A program made the translations under genes and the position numbers. Shown here piece by piece: positions 43,748 to 55,229 of a DNA stretch of 64,000 nucleotides; the first letter of the stretch is position 1; the number at the start of each line of letters is the position of its first letter. The notes under the pieces are model-generated. The model searched no databases. It saw only the letters and a program-made list of their open reading frames with translations, and was not told the DNA's origin. The stretch comes from Dendrolimus kikuchii (lineage: Eukaryota; Arthropoda; Insecta; Lepidoptera; Lasiocampidae), in NCBI GenBank assembly GCA_019925095.2, contig CM034411.1, positions 9,570,001-9,634,000 of the forward strand, written 5' to 3'.

Positions 43748-43930
43748 AGTATGTCGCCATAACAACCTTGCGTTGTGTTCCGGCATTAGTGACCAGGTTC
43801 CAGTTTCCCTTAAGAGAGCAGGAGCGCATTTGTAGCACCTTTGGTGTTGCAAATGTCCATAGGCGATGGTAAGCGCTTTCCATCAAGTGGGCCGTCTGCC
43901 TGTCTGCTGAACTCCTGCAATAAAAATAAA
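43748..43930 (+). repeat. Dispersed family A, 3' half
   Basis: It runs from agtatgtcgccataacaacc through ggcattagtgaccaggttcc, ggcgatggtaagcgctttcc to ctcctgcaataaaaataaa. Two opposed frames (43645-43886) cross it and are artefacts. Confidence 0.8.
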
Positions 43931-44960
43931 AAAAAGAGGGGACGAACGCTGTTTGGTGTTCATCTTATACGGTTTTGGGAGTTAAGATCTCATCATCTAT
44001 TTATTAGCTTAAATATAAAAGTCATTAAGGAACATTGTATTGGTATTTCAAAATCTGACTAAAAATATCCCATATAAGTATGTACACTGAAAAAAATACA
44101 ACTCTCAATAATAGCAGTAGTGGCAGATATCGCCAATATTCATTTCTCCGCGACTTCATTACAGCAATGTATATCAACAAATATATATATATATATATTA
44201 CATGTTTCTATTACATTTAGTCCATTCAGATACAGTACTTAGTTTCTGAGAAAAATTACTGTGACGTACCAAACCAGACACGAAAATATCATAAGAGTTC
44301 TGTTTATTTCGAAATGGCTATAGAACTCTAAAAATACAAAAAATTACTTCAAAGGTAATATTTGTATTATTATCGACAATTTTACAAGAGTTATCGATGA
44401 CATCACTAAACCCGCTACGCAATTTCCAAAGGTACTATGCACTCCGTCCAAGTCCAACACAATGCGATGTAAGACGGCACGCCAACAGTTCACATGTACA
44501 TATATTTCGAGAGAAGCAAAGGTAGGATGTATACTTTAATCTCATATGTATTTTGCTTGCAGTTTGCTTCGCTTGCGGTTTGCATTTATTCAGAGCACAT
44601 ATTGTTGAATTTCGTTTTGAAATATTTATGTTTTGTATACCATTGAGATGTGAAGCAATGTAGATATAATAAAGTGCCTATATGACACATTATATTTTAG
44701 AATTAAGTAATGAATTTATTATTTAAATTTACATTAATTATTCCCAAAAGACTACTAAATAAAAGTAAATCTAAATATCTAAAAGTCCTTAATTTATTCA
44801 CTGACTATGTAAGTAATTATTAAAATGAATAAGAGGATAATTTAGTTAGCGAATTTATACTAAACGTAGCTTGCTACCTTTTTATATTGAAATGTGTACA
44901 ATAAAACATATTTAATATTGTATTAAATAATTATGAGCTTGACCCATAAATGAAGTTTTT
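43931..44960. other. AT-rich spacer with a short (TA)n run
   Basis: A (TA)n tract lies at about 44179-44199. No frame or named repeat was found. Confidence 0.45.
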
Positions 44961-44963
44961 TTT

Positions 44964-45272
44964 TTATAGCTGGAGTTCAGCAGACAGGCAGACGGCCCAC
45001 TCGATGGAAAGCGGTTACCATCGCCTATGGACATTTGCAACACCAAAGGTGCTACAAATGCGCTGCTGCTCTCTTAAGGGAAACTGGAACCTGGTCACTA
45101 ATGCCGGAACACAACTCAAGGTTGTTATGGCGACATACTTTAGACCAGGGGTGGTAGCCATCCAGTCGGGCAAATGCCCTACCACCTGGCTGTGGGTTGT
45201 TTTGTCGCCTCTTACGACAGGCCGCCCGGCCGCAGGAAATTGTATTCTTTCTCCGTTCCTGCACGGATAAAA
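44964..45272 (-). repeat. Dispersed family A, near full length
   Basis: About 305 bp. In + orientation it starts with a T-rich run and gagttcagcagacaggcaga, and ends with ctttctccgttcctgcacgg ataaaa. It matches the copies at 47122-47425 and 63640-63956 nearly throughout, so these three define the family. No internal RNA polymerase III boxes were recognised, so a LINE 3' end is as likely as a SINE. Confidence 0.8.
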
Positions 45273-45384
45273 TTTTTATAATTTTTATAATATTATTGTT
45301 TTTATATTTACCCAAATAAAGGATCGTGAATGTCCTAGTTAATATAATTGTTTTATTTAGGTCCCTTTTGATTTGAAATGAAAT

Positions 45385-45710
45385 CTATATATTAATTCGT
45401 GAAGCAAAAAGTTTGTACCGCTTTTTACGAAAATTGCGCGGACGGAGGAGTATGAAATTTCGCACACTTATAGTTTATATAGAGAAGAAGCGACGAATGC
45501 TAATATTTTTAAAAAATTATGCATAAAAAATACATTAAATCAATAAAAAGAAAATTACACACACTACCATGTATTGGACATACACGCGCATTTTTGTTTA
45601 TTGTTAAAGTCAAATTAACAGTGTTGTAGCCTTGGCGAAATCTGTGATTATAGAAGTATAAGTCTTTGACATTAATTATTATGGTCGAATTTCGAGCACG
45701 GGCGACCACT
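45385..45710 (-). repeat. Dispersed family D, inverted copy
   Basis: Reverse counterpart of 22762-23085: gaagcaaaaagtttgtaccg, cgcggacggaggagtatgaa, atttcgcacacttatagttt, gtcgaatttcgagcacgggc, gaccactagtatt. Confidence 0.65.
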
Positions 45711-45802
45711 AGTATTAATAAATACGACAGGAGATTGGCTGTGAACATTAAAATCTACTTTACACTCCTGTCAGAGCAAAGTTTTTAAAAGTTTATAACA
45801 AA

Positions 45803-46035
45803 CTAGCTGTGCCTGCGACGTCGTCCGCGTGGAATTTGTTTTCAAAATCCCCGGATTTTGAAATATTCTTCATTGGTGCTCCGCTCCCATTGGTCTCAGC
45901 ATGATGATATATAGCCTATAGCCTTCCTCGATAAATGGGCTATCTAACACTGAGATTTTTTTGAAATCAGATCAGTAGTTCCTGAGATTAGCGCGTTCAA
46001 TCAAACAAACAAACAAACTCTTCAGCTTTATACAT
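45803..46035 (+). repeat. Lepidopteran dispersed repeat, 'ctagctgtgcctgcgacgtc'
   Basis: It starts actagctgtgcctgcgacgt, cgtccgcgtggaatttg. It contains aagccttcctcg-type and gggctatctaacactgagat words, and ends attagcgcgttcaatcaaac then (AAAC)n. The reverse copy is at 61220-61452. Confidence 0.65.
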
Positions 46036-46040
46036 TAGTA

Positions 46041-46220
46041 CTAGCTGTCCCGGCAGACGTTGTTCTGTCCTGAAGAAATAAAATTTAGGTCCAATTGTGA
46101 ATCTAAACCATCCTCGAATCCATTTGAACACACAAAAAATCATTCAAATCGATCCAGCTGTTTAGGAGGAGTTCCCTGTCCCTGTCAACACACGTACAGA
46201 AGAATTATATATATAAAGAT
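46041..46220 (+). repeat. Dispersed family C, second copy
   Basis: It starts gtactagctgtcccggcaga, cgttgttctgtcctgaagaa. It has tccagctgtttaggaggagt and ends with tatatataaagataag. It directly abuts the preceding repeat. Confidence 0.55.
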
Positions 46221-46254
46221 AAGATAAACACCAAGCATAAAACTCGAAGAAATG

Positions 46255-46390
46255 ATATATAACATAACATAACATAACATAATTCTTTATTTCCTCTTTA
46301 AGAATACAGAGAAACTTAAAAGTAGTAACAACATTAACTAAGAGGCTGGTGCCTGAATTAGGTTAAGAAGAAACCTGTGGTACATATATA
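46255..46390 (-). repeat. LINE 3' tail with (AACAT)n
   Basis: ataacataacataacataac is followed by ttctttatttcctctttaag and an oagaggctggtgcc-like block (aagaggctggtgcctgaatt at 46340-46359). Read in reverse, it is a 3' UTR ending in a pentamer tail, as at 2905 and 32018. Confidence 0.4.
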
Positions 46391-47120
46391 ATATAAAGTG
46401 TGTATCGATTTTTAATTTATTTGAAATCATGATCAACCTTTATCGTTACACTTACGAGTATGTTCTATTGGATTGTAATTTATTTTCCAAAATCGTTTTT
46501 AAGCTATTAGTATACTGAAGCCATTTTGAAAAAAACAGATCTCTTATATATAATCGTTAGTTACATCATCAGTCCATACGATCATATGTACCCAGGATCC
46601 ATCCACGAATTATATATTCAATATTATAAAGGAAATAAGGCTTATTTGCATTAATAATATTATCATATTTTATAACAGTCATAAATAATAACCTAATATA
46701 TTTCAAAGACTTCACATTTCTTTGTGAAAAAGCCGAGAAGCCTGTCAAAGAGGAAATACAAAAAGCCGATTATATTACACAGGTCATTAGTTTAAATACT
46801 TATTTATTGTTCTCATTTTGTCGTTTACACAAGAATCTGAGCTTCTTGGTAACTGTTTGAAATCATTTTGTGCTATTGTGCTGAAATAAAATTGGGGCAA
46901 ATACACTTTCGACGTCGTCAATCCTCTTAGTCCATATGAGGCCCAATTCTACTATTGTCATCTAGACAAAATCGCCAGACACTATCATCTCAATCGTAGG
47001 TTTGCTTGCTTTCGGTATTCTGGTAATCCAATGACGTACCCGTGGCACGCCATTCATCTTTATAAATATTTATATGAAAACTCGCGAACGATGTTTAAAA
47101 TTTGGTAAAGTATCAATATC
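46391..47120. other. AT-rich spacer
   Basis: No recognised feature. Confidence 0.45.
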
Positions 47121-47121
47121 T

Positions 47122-47428
47122 TATCCGTGCAGGAACGGAGAAAGAATACACTTTCCTGCGGCCGGGCGGCCTGTCGTAAGAGGCGACTTAACAACCCACA
47201 GCCAGGTGGTAGGGTATTTGCCCGACTGGATGGCTACCACCCCTGGTCTAGAGTATGCCGCCATAACAACCTTGAGTTGTGTTCCGGCGTTAGTAACCAG
47301 GTTCCAGCCTCCCTTAAGAGACCAGCAGCGCATTTTTATCACCTCTTGTGTAGCAAATGTTCATAGGCGATAGTAACCGCTTCCTATCAATTGGGCAGTC
47401 TGCCTGTCTGCTAAACACCTGCATTAAA
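47122..47428 (+). repeat. Dispersed family A, full-length
   Basis: It starts ttatccgtgcaggaacggag and includes ggcggcctgtcgtaagaggc, ggtggtagggtatttgcccg, ccaggttccagcctccctta and ggcgatagtaaccgcttcct, ending aacacctgcattaaaaaaaa. It has an A-tail on its sense strand. The frames across it (47074-47373, 47127-47366 and the opposed one) are repeat shadows. Confidence 0.8.
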
Positions 47429-48390
47429 AAAAAATAAGGCATACACCGAATTCGTTGTATTTAATTGTTTACTAACTAATAATAATAAACCAATTGCGTG
47501 TCGAATACACTTGTAAAGAAGGTTCTGCAGAGAAGAAGAACATCGACTGTTTATGCTACTCTTTCCAATGGTTTATTTTACTTTTGACAGATCAATCATT
47601 GACCAATTCGTGATGCCCTAAAGCATTACCAATGCAATTATATATAAAATCGACTTTCTTTGTCAATATATTTTATGAAATTCGGTGTACCCATATCTTT
47701 TGCTAAAAATATTTTTTTTGCATATAGCCCGTATACATAAAAGTGAATTAAAAGCTAAAGTGAGACTTTTTAAATCTGAATAATTGCTGTTTATTTGCTT
47801 TTAATTAAAACATTTTATTTTTAAAAGGATTTATTACGATTAAAATTAGATAAGAAGACCATAGTTTATAGTGTATGCATTAGATGACTCACAGAACGGC
47901 ACTACTGCGCGCTTTGAAGAATAAAGTATGACAATTGTGACATGTGAAATTTACTGTCAAAAATGTGTAACTTGATGGGCGTGCAAACATCAAAAGTAAA
48001 TAATTCGTTTTGCAGATTATAGCTAAGGAATCCTAAAAAAAATATGGTAACTAACCATCGCGGGATCACAACCCACGTGAGGCGTCACTTTCCTTAAATT
48101 TAATGTAAGCTACTAAGTATAATGATTTTGGAGATAATTTTAAGGTTATACTGAACATTAGAAAAACACTTATAATTGCTAGCGGAGGTTACTCCTGAAT
48201 GATAAAACCTGTAATACATATATATATCGGAGGAAACTATGAGTCGGGTTGATTGTTATTTGCATGTATAATGCATAATATTATTAGTTGCACATTTTAA
48301 TTACTTTTAAAATCATTATATCTAATATAAATCAAATCAAATCGTTATATCTTTTTATAACATAAAAATGTTCTTAATATAATAAAAGTT
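47429..48390. other. Spacer with a repeat segment at 47885-48000
   Basis: The segment gactcacagaacggcactac, gtatgacaattgtgacatgt, gaaatttact and gtgtaacttgat recurs at 55460-55570, so a dispersed element of at least 120 bp exists. Its ends are unclear. Confidence 0.45.
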
Positions 48391-48569
48391 ATGAATATTG
48401 TAATCTGACCAACGACCAATCAGAGCAGAGCACGTGCCTCGAGCGGGGTCGAGGCGCCATCTGTACTTTAGGTAGACGGGCGAGTTTTGCGACACATTTG
48501 AGCGATAGCAACGGATCGAGTTGGATCGTTGAGAATTTAAAAGGAAAGGTTAGAGTAAGATCGGAGCCC
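48391..48569. other. GC-richer unidentified segment cut by a retroposon
   Basis: The segment (ctcgagcggggtcgaggcgc and so on) continues after the insertion at 48869 as ctgaacccgctgctcggtct, leading to a small ATG frame (48970-49167). It may be a 5' leader of a retroelement or a decayed exon. I cannot name it. Confidence 0.3.
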
Positions 48570-48855
48570 GGAAGAGGCCCAGTGAGGGGGGCCCACGCCT
48601 GCCAGGGCACGCGGAGTTGCGAAGCCCGCATTTACGTAGCCCTGGCATAAGGCGCAGGACGGAAAACCCAGGGTTTTTAGTGGGTATCCCTAACTGGGGA
48701 GTGGCATTAGCGTGGCACCGGTTCTGACCGGGCACGCTAGTGCCACCCCCGATCTGGTAAATCCCACACACTCACACGGGTCGCGAGCATCCCCCCAGGC
48801 TTCTGTGCCTTTCGCGGCTTAGTCCTCAAACGGATTTCCCCTGGCCAAAAAAAAA
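48570..48855 (+). mobile_element. Poly(A) retroposon with 13 bp target duplication
   Basis: aagatcggagccc occurs at 48557-48569 and again at 48856-48868. The 286 bp between is GC-rich and ends ctggcc plus an A run. It shares the tgccagggca, ttttagtgggtatccct and aatcccacacact series with 10670-10960, so it is probably a 5'-truncated LINE or its SINE. The duplication proves retroposition. Confidence 0.8.
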
Positions 48856-48868
48856 AAGATCGGAGCCC

Positions 48869-49560
48869 TGAACCCGCTGCTCGGTCTTAACTGTGACGAA
48901 ATATTGTTTAAATCTAAATTAAAAGCGTATAAACCGTGACTATTGTGTTTTGTGCTCGCATTTTACCTGATGATGCCCACTAAACTCGCAACCACTAAAG
49001 ACGATGTCACCGAGAACGATGCTTCTCCGACGTATATTTATCTCAAAAACGTGTCTATGAATAAAAATATCTTAACCATCTGGAATCATAATATTTCCTG
49101 GAAACATACCAATATCCTCTATTACTACAGATCTTTTAATTTCATGGTTCAGTGGTTCTTATCATGAAGACAGTGATATTCGTATTTTAAGAGATATCTA
49201 TAACTTACTGTTGCTATGAGATGTTCTTTTCATTTCTAAAACAAACTCTCCTTTTTTATTTCTTAAGAATGATATGATTCTTCAGATTAATTCATGAAAG
49301 TCTTCGTTTATAACAGAATGATGTCATCTTGACAGCTGTCAAAGTGATGTTGATGTCACTAATTGATGCGGAAAGTGTCACTTTTTTTACGTAATTTTCA
49401 TGTAACTAAGAGCATTGAAGGTAGTGAAAAGTATGGCCCTATCGTAAAGTAAATAATAAAATCTTACATGAAAGTTACGTACTTAAAAATAATGAGGAAA
49501 AACATCGTGAATTGAAATATAATGTCACTTTTAAACAGTAAGAAGAAATAATTTATTTCT
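48869..49560. other. Spacer; small unassigned frame 48970-49167
   Basis: The frame starts with tandem Met codons and Pro-Thr-Lys-Leu-Ala-Thr, is low in complexity after 25 residues, and is not recognised. The rest is AT-rich, with a gatgtcatcttgacagctgt region near 49321. Confidence 0.3.
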
Positions 49561-49569
49561 ATATAATTA

Positions 49570-49936
49570 AATACCGAAGTAAGAAAGAGAGTTGGTCTGA
49601 AAGAGAGTGTCGGGGTGAAGGTAAGAAAAGGAATGCTCCGGTGGTTCGGGCATGTGGAAAGAATGCATGATGAAAGAATGACTAAACAGATATACAATGC
49701 AAAAGTGGATGGATGCAGAAGTCGTGGAAGGCCACGACACACCTTCCATGATCAAATTGATCGTGTACTAGCAGAAGGTGATGTCAGGAGCCTTAAGAAC
49801 AGACGAGTGTGCATGACAAGAGCTATGAATGTCAAAGAAGCAAGTGAGGTGTGTAAGAATAAGCCTACATGGCGCTCTGTTGTTCGTGCCTACCCCGCAA
49901 GGGAACCGGCGTGAAGTTATGTATGTATGTATGTAA
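49570..49936 (+). pseudogene. RTE-like LINE RT C-terminus with (TATG)n tail
   Basis: An open stretch from about 49570 (GLKESVGVK) gives KGMLRWFGHVERM, then SRGRPRHTFHDQID, then KNKPTWRSVVRAYPAREPA and a stop at 49912-49914. These are the conserved closing motifs of RTE-type LINE polyproteins. A short 3' end and ttatgtatgtatgtatg (49916-49932) follow. The endonuclease and RT domains are missing, so it is a 5'-truncated dead copy. The same end occurs at 42955-43055 and 58611-58794 with different truncation points, as expected from target-primed insertion. Confidence 0.75.
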
Positions 49937-50280
49937 TTAAAATTTATATCTAATTTATAGCTAAGTAAACTATCTCACTTTCAAAGATAAAAGGCAAGCC
50001 TGTTATTAAAAAGCAGTTAAACAATACAAAAAAAATAAAAATAATAATTAGATTAATTTTTTTGAGAAAAATTAAGATATAATCAAGAATAAATTGAATA
50101 GGAAGATAATAAAAACGATTATCGGGTAAGAAAAACCACAGCTAAAATATCGCGTAAAAGAAGCCTCGGACCAAGATTTTTGGGTTCATTATCTGTTTAC
50201 GGCAAATAGCTTTCTATATGATCGGTGTAAGTTACCATTGAATAGCGATTATTATTTGTTATTGTTTGAAGTTTATATTT
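49937..50280. other. AT-rich spacer
   Basis: No feature recognised. Confidence 0.45.
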
Positions 50281-50285
50281 AATAT

Positions 50286-50614
50286 TGTTACGAGTTTAGC
50301 GGGACTCGAATTAAAATGCCGTTGGAATTATTATACAGTTTATTAGAACTATACAAACACATATAACACAGGTACAAATATAACCGAACACAACGAATCC
50401 AAACGTAATTCAGAAGGTCGTAAATTAATAAAACGCGCAAAGTCCGTCACTATTAGATCCCCAATTTTACACACGTCACGCTCGTATCGTAATTGTCACT
50501 TGACTGCCCCCCCTTCCAATCAGGCTATCGTTTTATACTGCACAAGTGCAATGTGCCCGACCGGCAACGTGACCGAATTTTCTAGAATCAGCTTGTACTT
50601 TAAAATCCGTAACA
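50286..50614 (-). repeat. Solo LTR, tgttacga family
   Basis: It reads tgttacgagtttagcgggac, tcgaattaaaatgccgttgg, gtttattagaactatacaaa and ends tccgtaaca. It differs from the other copies in the block downstream of the TATA box (gctatcgttttatactgcac in reverse). Flanks atat and cctg do not match, so no target duplication is seen. Confidence 0.55.
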
Positions 50615-50639
50615 CCTGGCTAATGATTACAATACAACA

Positions 50640-50845
50640 ATAGGCTCTTTGCCCGTCTGGATGGCTACCACCTCTGGTCTAGAGTACGCCGCCATAACAA
50701 CCTTGAGATGTGTTCCGGCATTAGTGGCCATTACAGCAGCGCATTTGTAACGCCTTTGGTTTTGCAAACATCTATAGGCGATGGTAAACTCTGTCCATCA
50801 GGCGGGCCGTCTGTCTGTCTGCTGAACTCATGCAATAAAAAAAAT
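50640..50845 (+). repeat. Dispersed family A, 5'-truncated and internally shortened
   Basis: It reads tttgcccgtctggatggcta, ccacctctggtctagagtac, ttagtggccattacagcagc, ggcgatggtaaac and ggcgggccgtctgtctgtct, ending tcatgcaataaaaaaa. Confidence 0.75.
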
Positions 50846-50939
50846 ACGATGCTCATCAAGTAATAAAAGTAGTTGATTGGACACTTAGGGACCTCATGTT
50901 GCATATCACATCACTGCCAAAGTGGTACTATGATGAACT

Positions 50940-51190
50940 GATATGGAATTCATGGGCTATCGTGTCTGTATAGTGTTCGTCGAAGATCTCGTCATATCAA
51001 CATCAATGACATCATCCACCGAGCTGTTGTCTCTTGTGTCAGAGCCAAATGGTTTGATACTCGATGATGACAAGAGATCGGATGGAATGTCATACTCTGA
51101 GTCAGAGGCTAGCAACGCTGTTACGCCAGCTCAAACTCTCAAGTGGTGCAAATATGGATTTTTAGAACAGAGATTAGGTCCATAGGGTGC
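50940..51190 (+). pseudogene. Possible LINE C-terminal fragment (KRxDG motif)
   Basis: The frame at 50943-51185 has EPNGLILDDDKRSDGMSYS. This resembles the Glu-Pro-x-Gly-Leu, then Asp-Gly-Lys-Arg-Pro-Asp-Gly segment near the C-terminus of several invertebrate LINE polyproteins. An adjacent frame has Ile-His-Arg-Ala-Val-Val-Ser-Cys-Val just before it, so a frameshift separates the parts. No RT core is present. Otherwise unrecognised. Confidence 0.35.
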
Positions 51191-51420
51191 ATCTGTGAAG
51201 AGTAACTGCAAAGAATTTTTAGGAAAACCATGGACGCCACCCATGGGTGGCATGACCAGAAGACTGGTTTATACTTCCAATAGCGAATTAGCATTGCCAT
51301 CTAAAGTGGCAATACATCCACTCTTCTGGGCACGCTTCCCACTGGCAGCGATAATTAATTTATTATAATAATTTTAATAATTAATTTATTATAATAATAA
51401 TTTTATTATAATATAAATAG
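51191..51420. other. Spacer with AT duplication and a palindrome
   Basis: gccacccatgggtggc (51236-51251) is a perfect 16 bp palindrome. ataattaatttattataata is repeated in tandem at 51350-51405. Confidence 0.5.
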
Positions 51421-51424
51421 TCCA

Positions 51425-51632
51425 TTGAATCTATATTAATATTATTATAAAGTGGCAAAGTGAGTGAGTTTGTTTGTAGGAAGTAAGTAATCTCTTGAAT
51501 CACTAAATCGGTTTTGAAAATTCTTTGACCTGTAGGAAGATACATTATGCCTGAGTGACGTAGGCTACATTTGAGTGTGATTAATAATAATTTTTATAGA
51601 CGCCCATGTAAGTGGGCATGGATCAGCTAGTA
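51425..51632 (+). repeat. Dispersed repeat ending 'gggcatggatcagctagt'
   Basis: It contains tattataaagtggcaaagtg, cactaaatcggttttgaaaa and gcccatgtaagtgggcatgg, and ends atcagctagtac, the 3' border type of several lepidopteran repeats. Confidence 0.45.
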
Positions 51633-52795
51633 CTAAATAAGTTTGTTTTACAAATATTTCTACCAAAATACGTGTGTTTACAATTTCATATGAAAACTAT
51701 ACATTAGGCTTTCCGCTCGTAGTTTGCACCATTGCCTAACCTCTAAGAGGAGCACCCGCGAAATTTCCCCCGGGCCCAGTGGAACCCAAGGCTCCGTCTA
51801 CAAGTTTCTTCATCACCACTCATACACATCGTATATTTCCTTATTAAATTATGTTACAACACGTCAAAGTTACGAGTTTCTACAAATTTTCATTATTTTG
51901 ATAACTTAGGTAGACTCGTATAGAAAGTACTTGACGTGTTTTGTGTATTCTGTAAAAAGTTCAACAAAAACATGAAGTTATTTAGGAAGAGTATTTTTCC
52001 TCAAGTTTACTATATGCCATACACAGAGTCGTGTAGTGTGTCATTAATCATATAAAATATAAAATACATTCGAATATCACCAATTATACAATATGTAAAT
52101 TTGAAAAAAAAATACGATTTATACTGTGAAAGAAGAATGCTTGAAACAACGCTACGCAAAAGACTAACCTAGAAAATGTTCTAAACATATATAATACTTA
52201 AATCATACGTAACTAAATGGTAACATAGGTAATTGTTGTCCCACTTCTTGACGTTTGAATATTTGAAACATATCTTTAAGATTTTAATTTTTTATTGATT
52301 TATATTTAAAACCTACCTTCAAAAAGAATATCAAACAGTGACAAAACTATTATTATTCCGCATCACAAATTATTACTTTTGGCGCCATCTAAATATGTAG
52401 GAACTAGGGTATACCATAGAGTAAATTAATATTATATAATAGGCGATGATATACCCAGACAGATATGGATATAATTAATTTGTTTACTGGTTATATTATT
52501 GTCATTTAGTTATGTACAGAACGCTAAAAAGTAAACAATGTTTACTTGCAGTATTACAACAAACGTAATTGGGTCGAGTAATTCAAATAACAGACATGTC
52601 TGTTTCACACGCACTCCTTTACCACGATAATAAAAAGAAACTTATAAATACATTTTTGCATATTGAGTTTGTTAAATGAACCTAAATGAACGCCGAATAT
52701 CACTTTGCTCGCACGAATTTTGCTATTTTTCAGGATGAAATAGATTGTAGTAATCTATTTCATCTTTGATTTTAAAATATATACTTGCATACCAA
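51633..52795. other. AT-rich spacer
   Basis: A GC-richer patch at 51735-51800 is unidentified. No gene was seen. Confidence 0.45.
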
Positions 52796-52799
52796 ATAC

Positions 52800-52985
52800 A
52801 ATGAAAATCGACGACCGCAACGCCGTTTTTTTGTTACATTCGTCTATCCCACGGAAACGATGTCATTTATCGGGATAAAAAGTATCCTAAGTGTCTATAT
52901 CGAGTTTTGGTTAAATTCGTTCAGTAGTTTTCACATGATGCTCTGATAGACAGACAAAAATTTTAAAAGTTCTTTAATCTGCTGG
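52800..52985 (+). repeat. Dispersed family B, half-length copy
   Basis: It reads gaaaatcgacgaccgcaacg, gaaacgatgtcatttatcgg, gataaaaagtatcctaagtg and cagtagttttcacatgatgc, ending in a gacagacaaaaatttt tract. Confidence 0.6.
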
Positions 52986-53091
52986 TCTTATTTGGGCCCC
53001 CGTCTTCTCTTTCGTAAGTCTATAGTACAAACTATATTTCTCTACAGGTGGTATATTATAGATTCTATTTGCTAAATAACAACATAATTAT

Positions 53092-53330
53092 CTAATAAAA
53101 CTACGTTTTAACGGTTTAAAGCGCGGTAATTTATTTGATATTTTTTATTCTAACGTTTCGGCCACTTTTCAGATTCAGAACAAAGATGTCAAGTGTCAAT
53201 GAAACTCATTGACAGTTGACATCTTTGTCTTCCGTGATCGCGGCTACTAAAAAGTGGCCGAAACAAATACGGAATAACAAAATCAAAACGTTATTACGTA
53301 TGTTGCGAAAACTTAAGAAAATATAATATA
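53092..53330. mobile_element. Third inverted PLE, minimal ends only
   Basis: ataaaactacgttttaacgg to gaacaaagatgtcaagtgtc is the minus-strand PLE 3' end. At about 53206 it turns into a plus-strand end (ttgacatctttgtcttccgt, gtggccgaaac, then tgcgaaaacttaagaaaata). Both arms are truncated inside the 3' UTR, leaving a 240 bp palindrome-like unit that could be mistaken for a MITE. Confidence 0.75.
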
Positions 53331-53908
53331 ATTATCTGTGAAATAAGAGAGAGGATATAGTCATTTAAATTCATTTAATTATAATTATACCATCAGCATC
53401 AATCTCTAAACAAACCATAGCAACCAACCAATCACACTAAAACAAGACCATTAAACTGGCCCATAAAACAAGCCCGGCCTAAACTGCCTAATAAATGTAA
53501 TACACCACCTTAACCCCGGGACGAACCTATTTTATTATTTTCAGAATGCAAAGTGAAATCATTACGTCCTCAAAATTACAGGGAACTCTCAAAGGGTTGC
53601 CCCGGGCGAGAGTAATTAGTCCCTAGTCACCATCGTTTTTGTATTGCCGTGTTTTAGGGATGTACATTGTACATGATTGTTTTGAAGTGCTTTCCTTTTA
53701 TTATTCACAGCGGTATTTTTTAACGATACTAACGTTTCCAAGTTCGCTAAAAGTAGCTTTAAAAGATGTATCCATTTTAAATAGTGTATAATTGTAACTG
53801 AATTATTTATATGAGCAGTAATCGAAATTTAATTAGTATAAGGTATTTGTGTTTGAAAAATTACAGGATAATCAAAATTGCTTTGGGCGAGAGTAATTAT
53901 TCCCGTTA

Positions 53909-54074
53909 GGCTGCCTATCCATTGAAGCGGGGCGAGATTGCGGAGAGGAGAAATGGAGAAATATTAAGTAATAAGATTGGCTACCTGTCCATGGACGCTT
54001 ATGCCATCCCATTGGTTAATATTTCTCCGTTTTTCCGCTCCCTAGCCTCGCTCCGCTTTTATAGACAGGCAGCC
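53909..54074. repeat. 166 bp MITE with TTA duplication
   Basis: The ends ggctgcctatccattgaagc and gcttttatagacaggcagcc are inverted repeats. TTA is present on both sides (53906-53908 and 54075-54077). A 3 bp TTA duplication is typical of PIF/Harbinger-type elements. It splits tandem unit 2. Confidence 0.8.
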
Positions 54075-55229
54075 TTACTATTGTTTTCATATTAGCGTGT
54101 TTTTTAGAACACACAGTAAAAAATATTGTTTGGAAGTGATTATCTTTTATTATTTACATCGGTATTCTTACGATGCTAACGTTTCCAAGAGCGCTGGAAG
54201 TAGCTTAAATAAAATTACTAATTTTAAAAAGAGTGTAAATGTAACTGTCTTAGATAAAGATGTAGTAAGTATAGGAATTATAATCGAAATATAACTAGTA
54301 CAGCATTTTTGTATTTTTTAAATTACAGAGTTGCCCCGGGCGAGAGTAATTAGTCCCCAGTCACCATCATTTTTGTACTGCTGCGTTTAAGAGATGTACA
54401 TTGTACATGATTGTTTTGAAGTGCTTTTCTTTTATTATTCGCAGCGGTATTTTTTTACGATGCTAATATTTCCAAGAGCGCTGGAAGAAGCTTTAAAAGA
54501 TGAACCTATTTTAAAAAGAGTATAAATGTAAGTAAGGTGTATTTAAATTACAGAGTACTCTCAAAGGTTACCTTGGGCGAGAGTAATTAGTCCTCAGTTA
54601 CTATTGTTTTTATACTTTCGTGTTTTAGAAATATTGTAACTGATTATTTTGATATGTTTTTTTTTATTATTTACAGCGGTATATTTATTATGGCGATAGT
54701 GTTTCTAAATGCGCTGGATGTAGCTTTAAAAGATTTATTTAAAATTTAAACTTAGTTAAAAAAGAAGTTTTACAAAGTAGAGTTTTAATAGAAATGTAAA
54801 TAGTACAAAATATTTGTTTTTAAGATTACCCTGTTATCCTGTCTCAAATGGTTGCATTGGGCGAGAGTAATTAGTCCCTACTTACTATTGTTTTTGTACT
54901 GCTGTATTTTTTATTATTAACAGCGATATATTTATTGTGGTGCCAATGTTTACAAATGAGTTGGATGCAGCTTTAAAATATTTATTTTGAATTAGTATAA
55001 AAGTAACTGAATTAGTCAAAGGTGTATAGGAATTTTAGTCGATATCTAAGTAGTATAAATGTTTTGTCTTTTTTAAATTATTGAGCAGTCTTAAGAGCCT
55101 CGGGTGAGAGTAAATTGTCCTCCCGTCACCGTCATATACATACTGCCTTATTTTAGATGTACAATATGGTTGGGTAGTATTTTTATTTTGTTGTTTACAT
55201 GGGTATTTTTACTATAATGCACTTGTAAA

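Noticed and set aside
45052..45315. Frames in family A copies (44950-45315, 47074-47373, 63677-63967)
   Set aside because: The same short frames recur in every copy on both strands, with no relation to a known protein.
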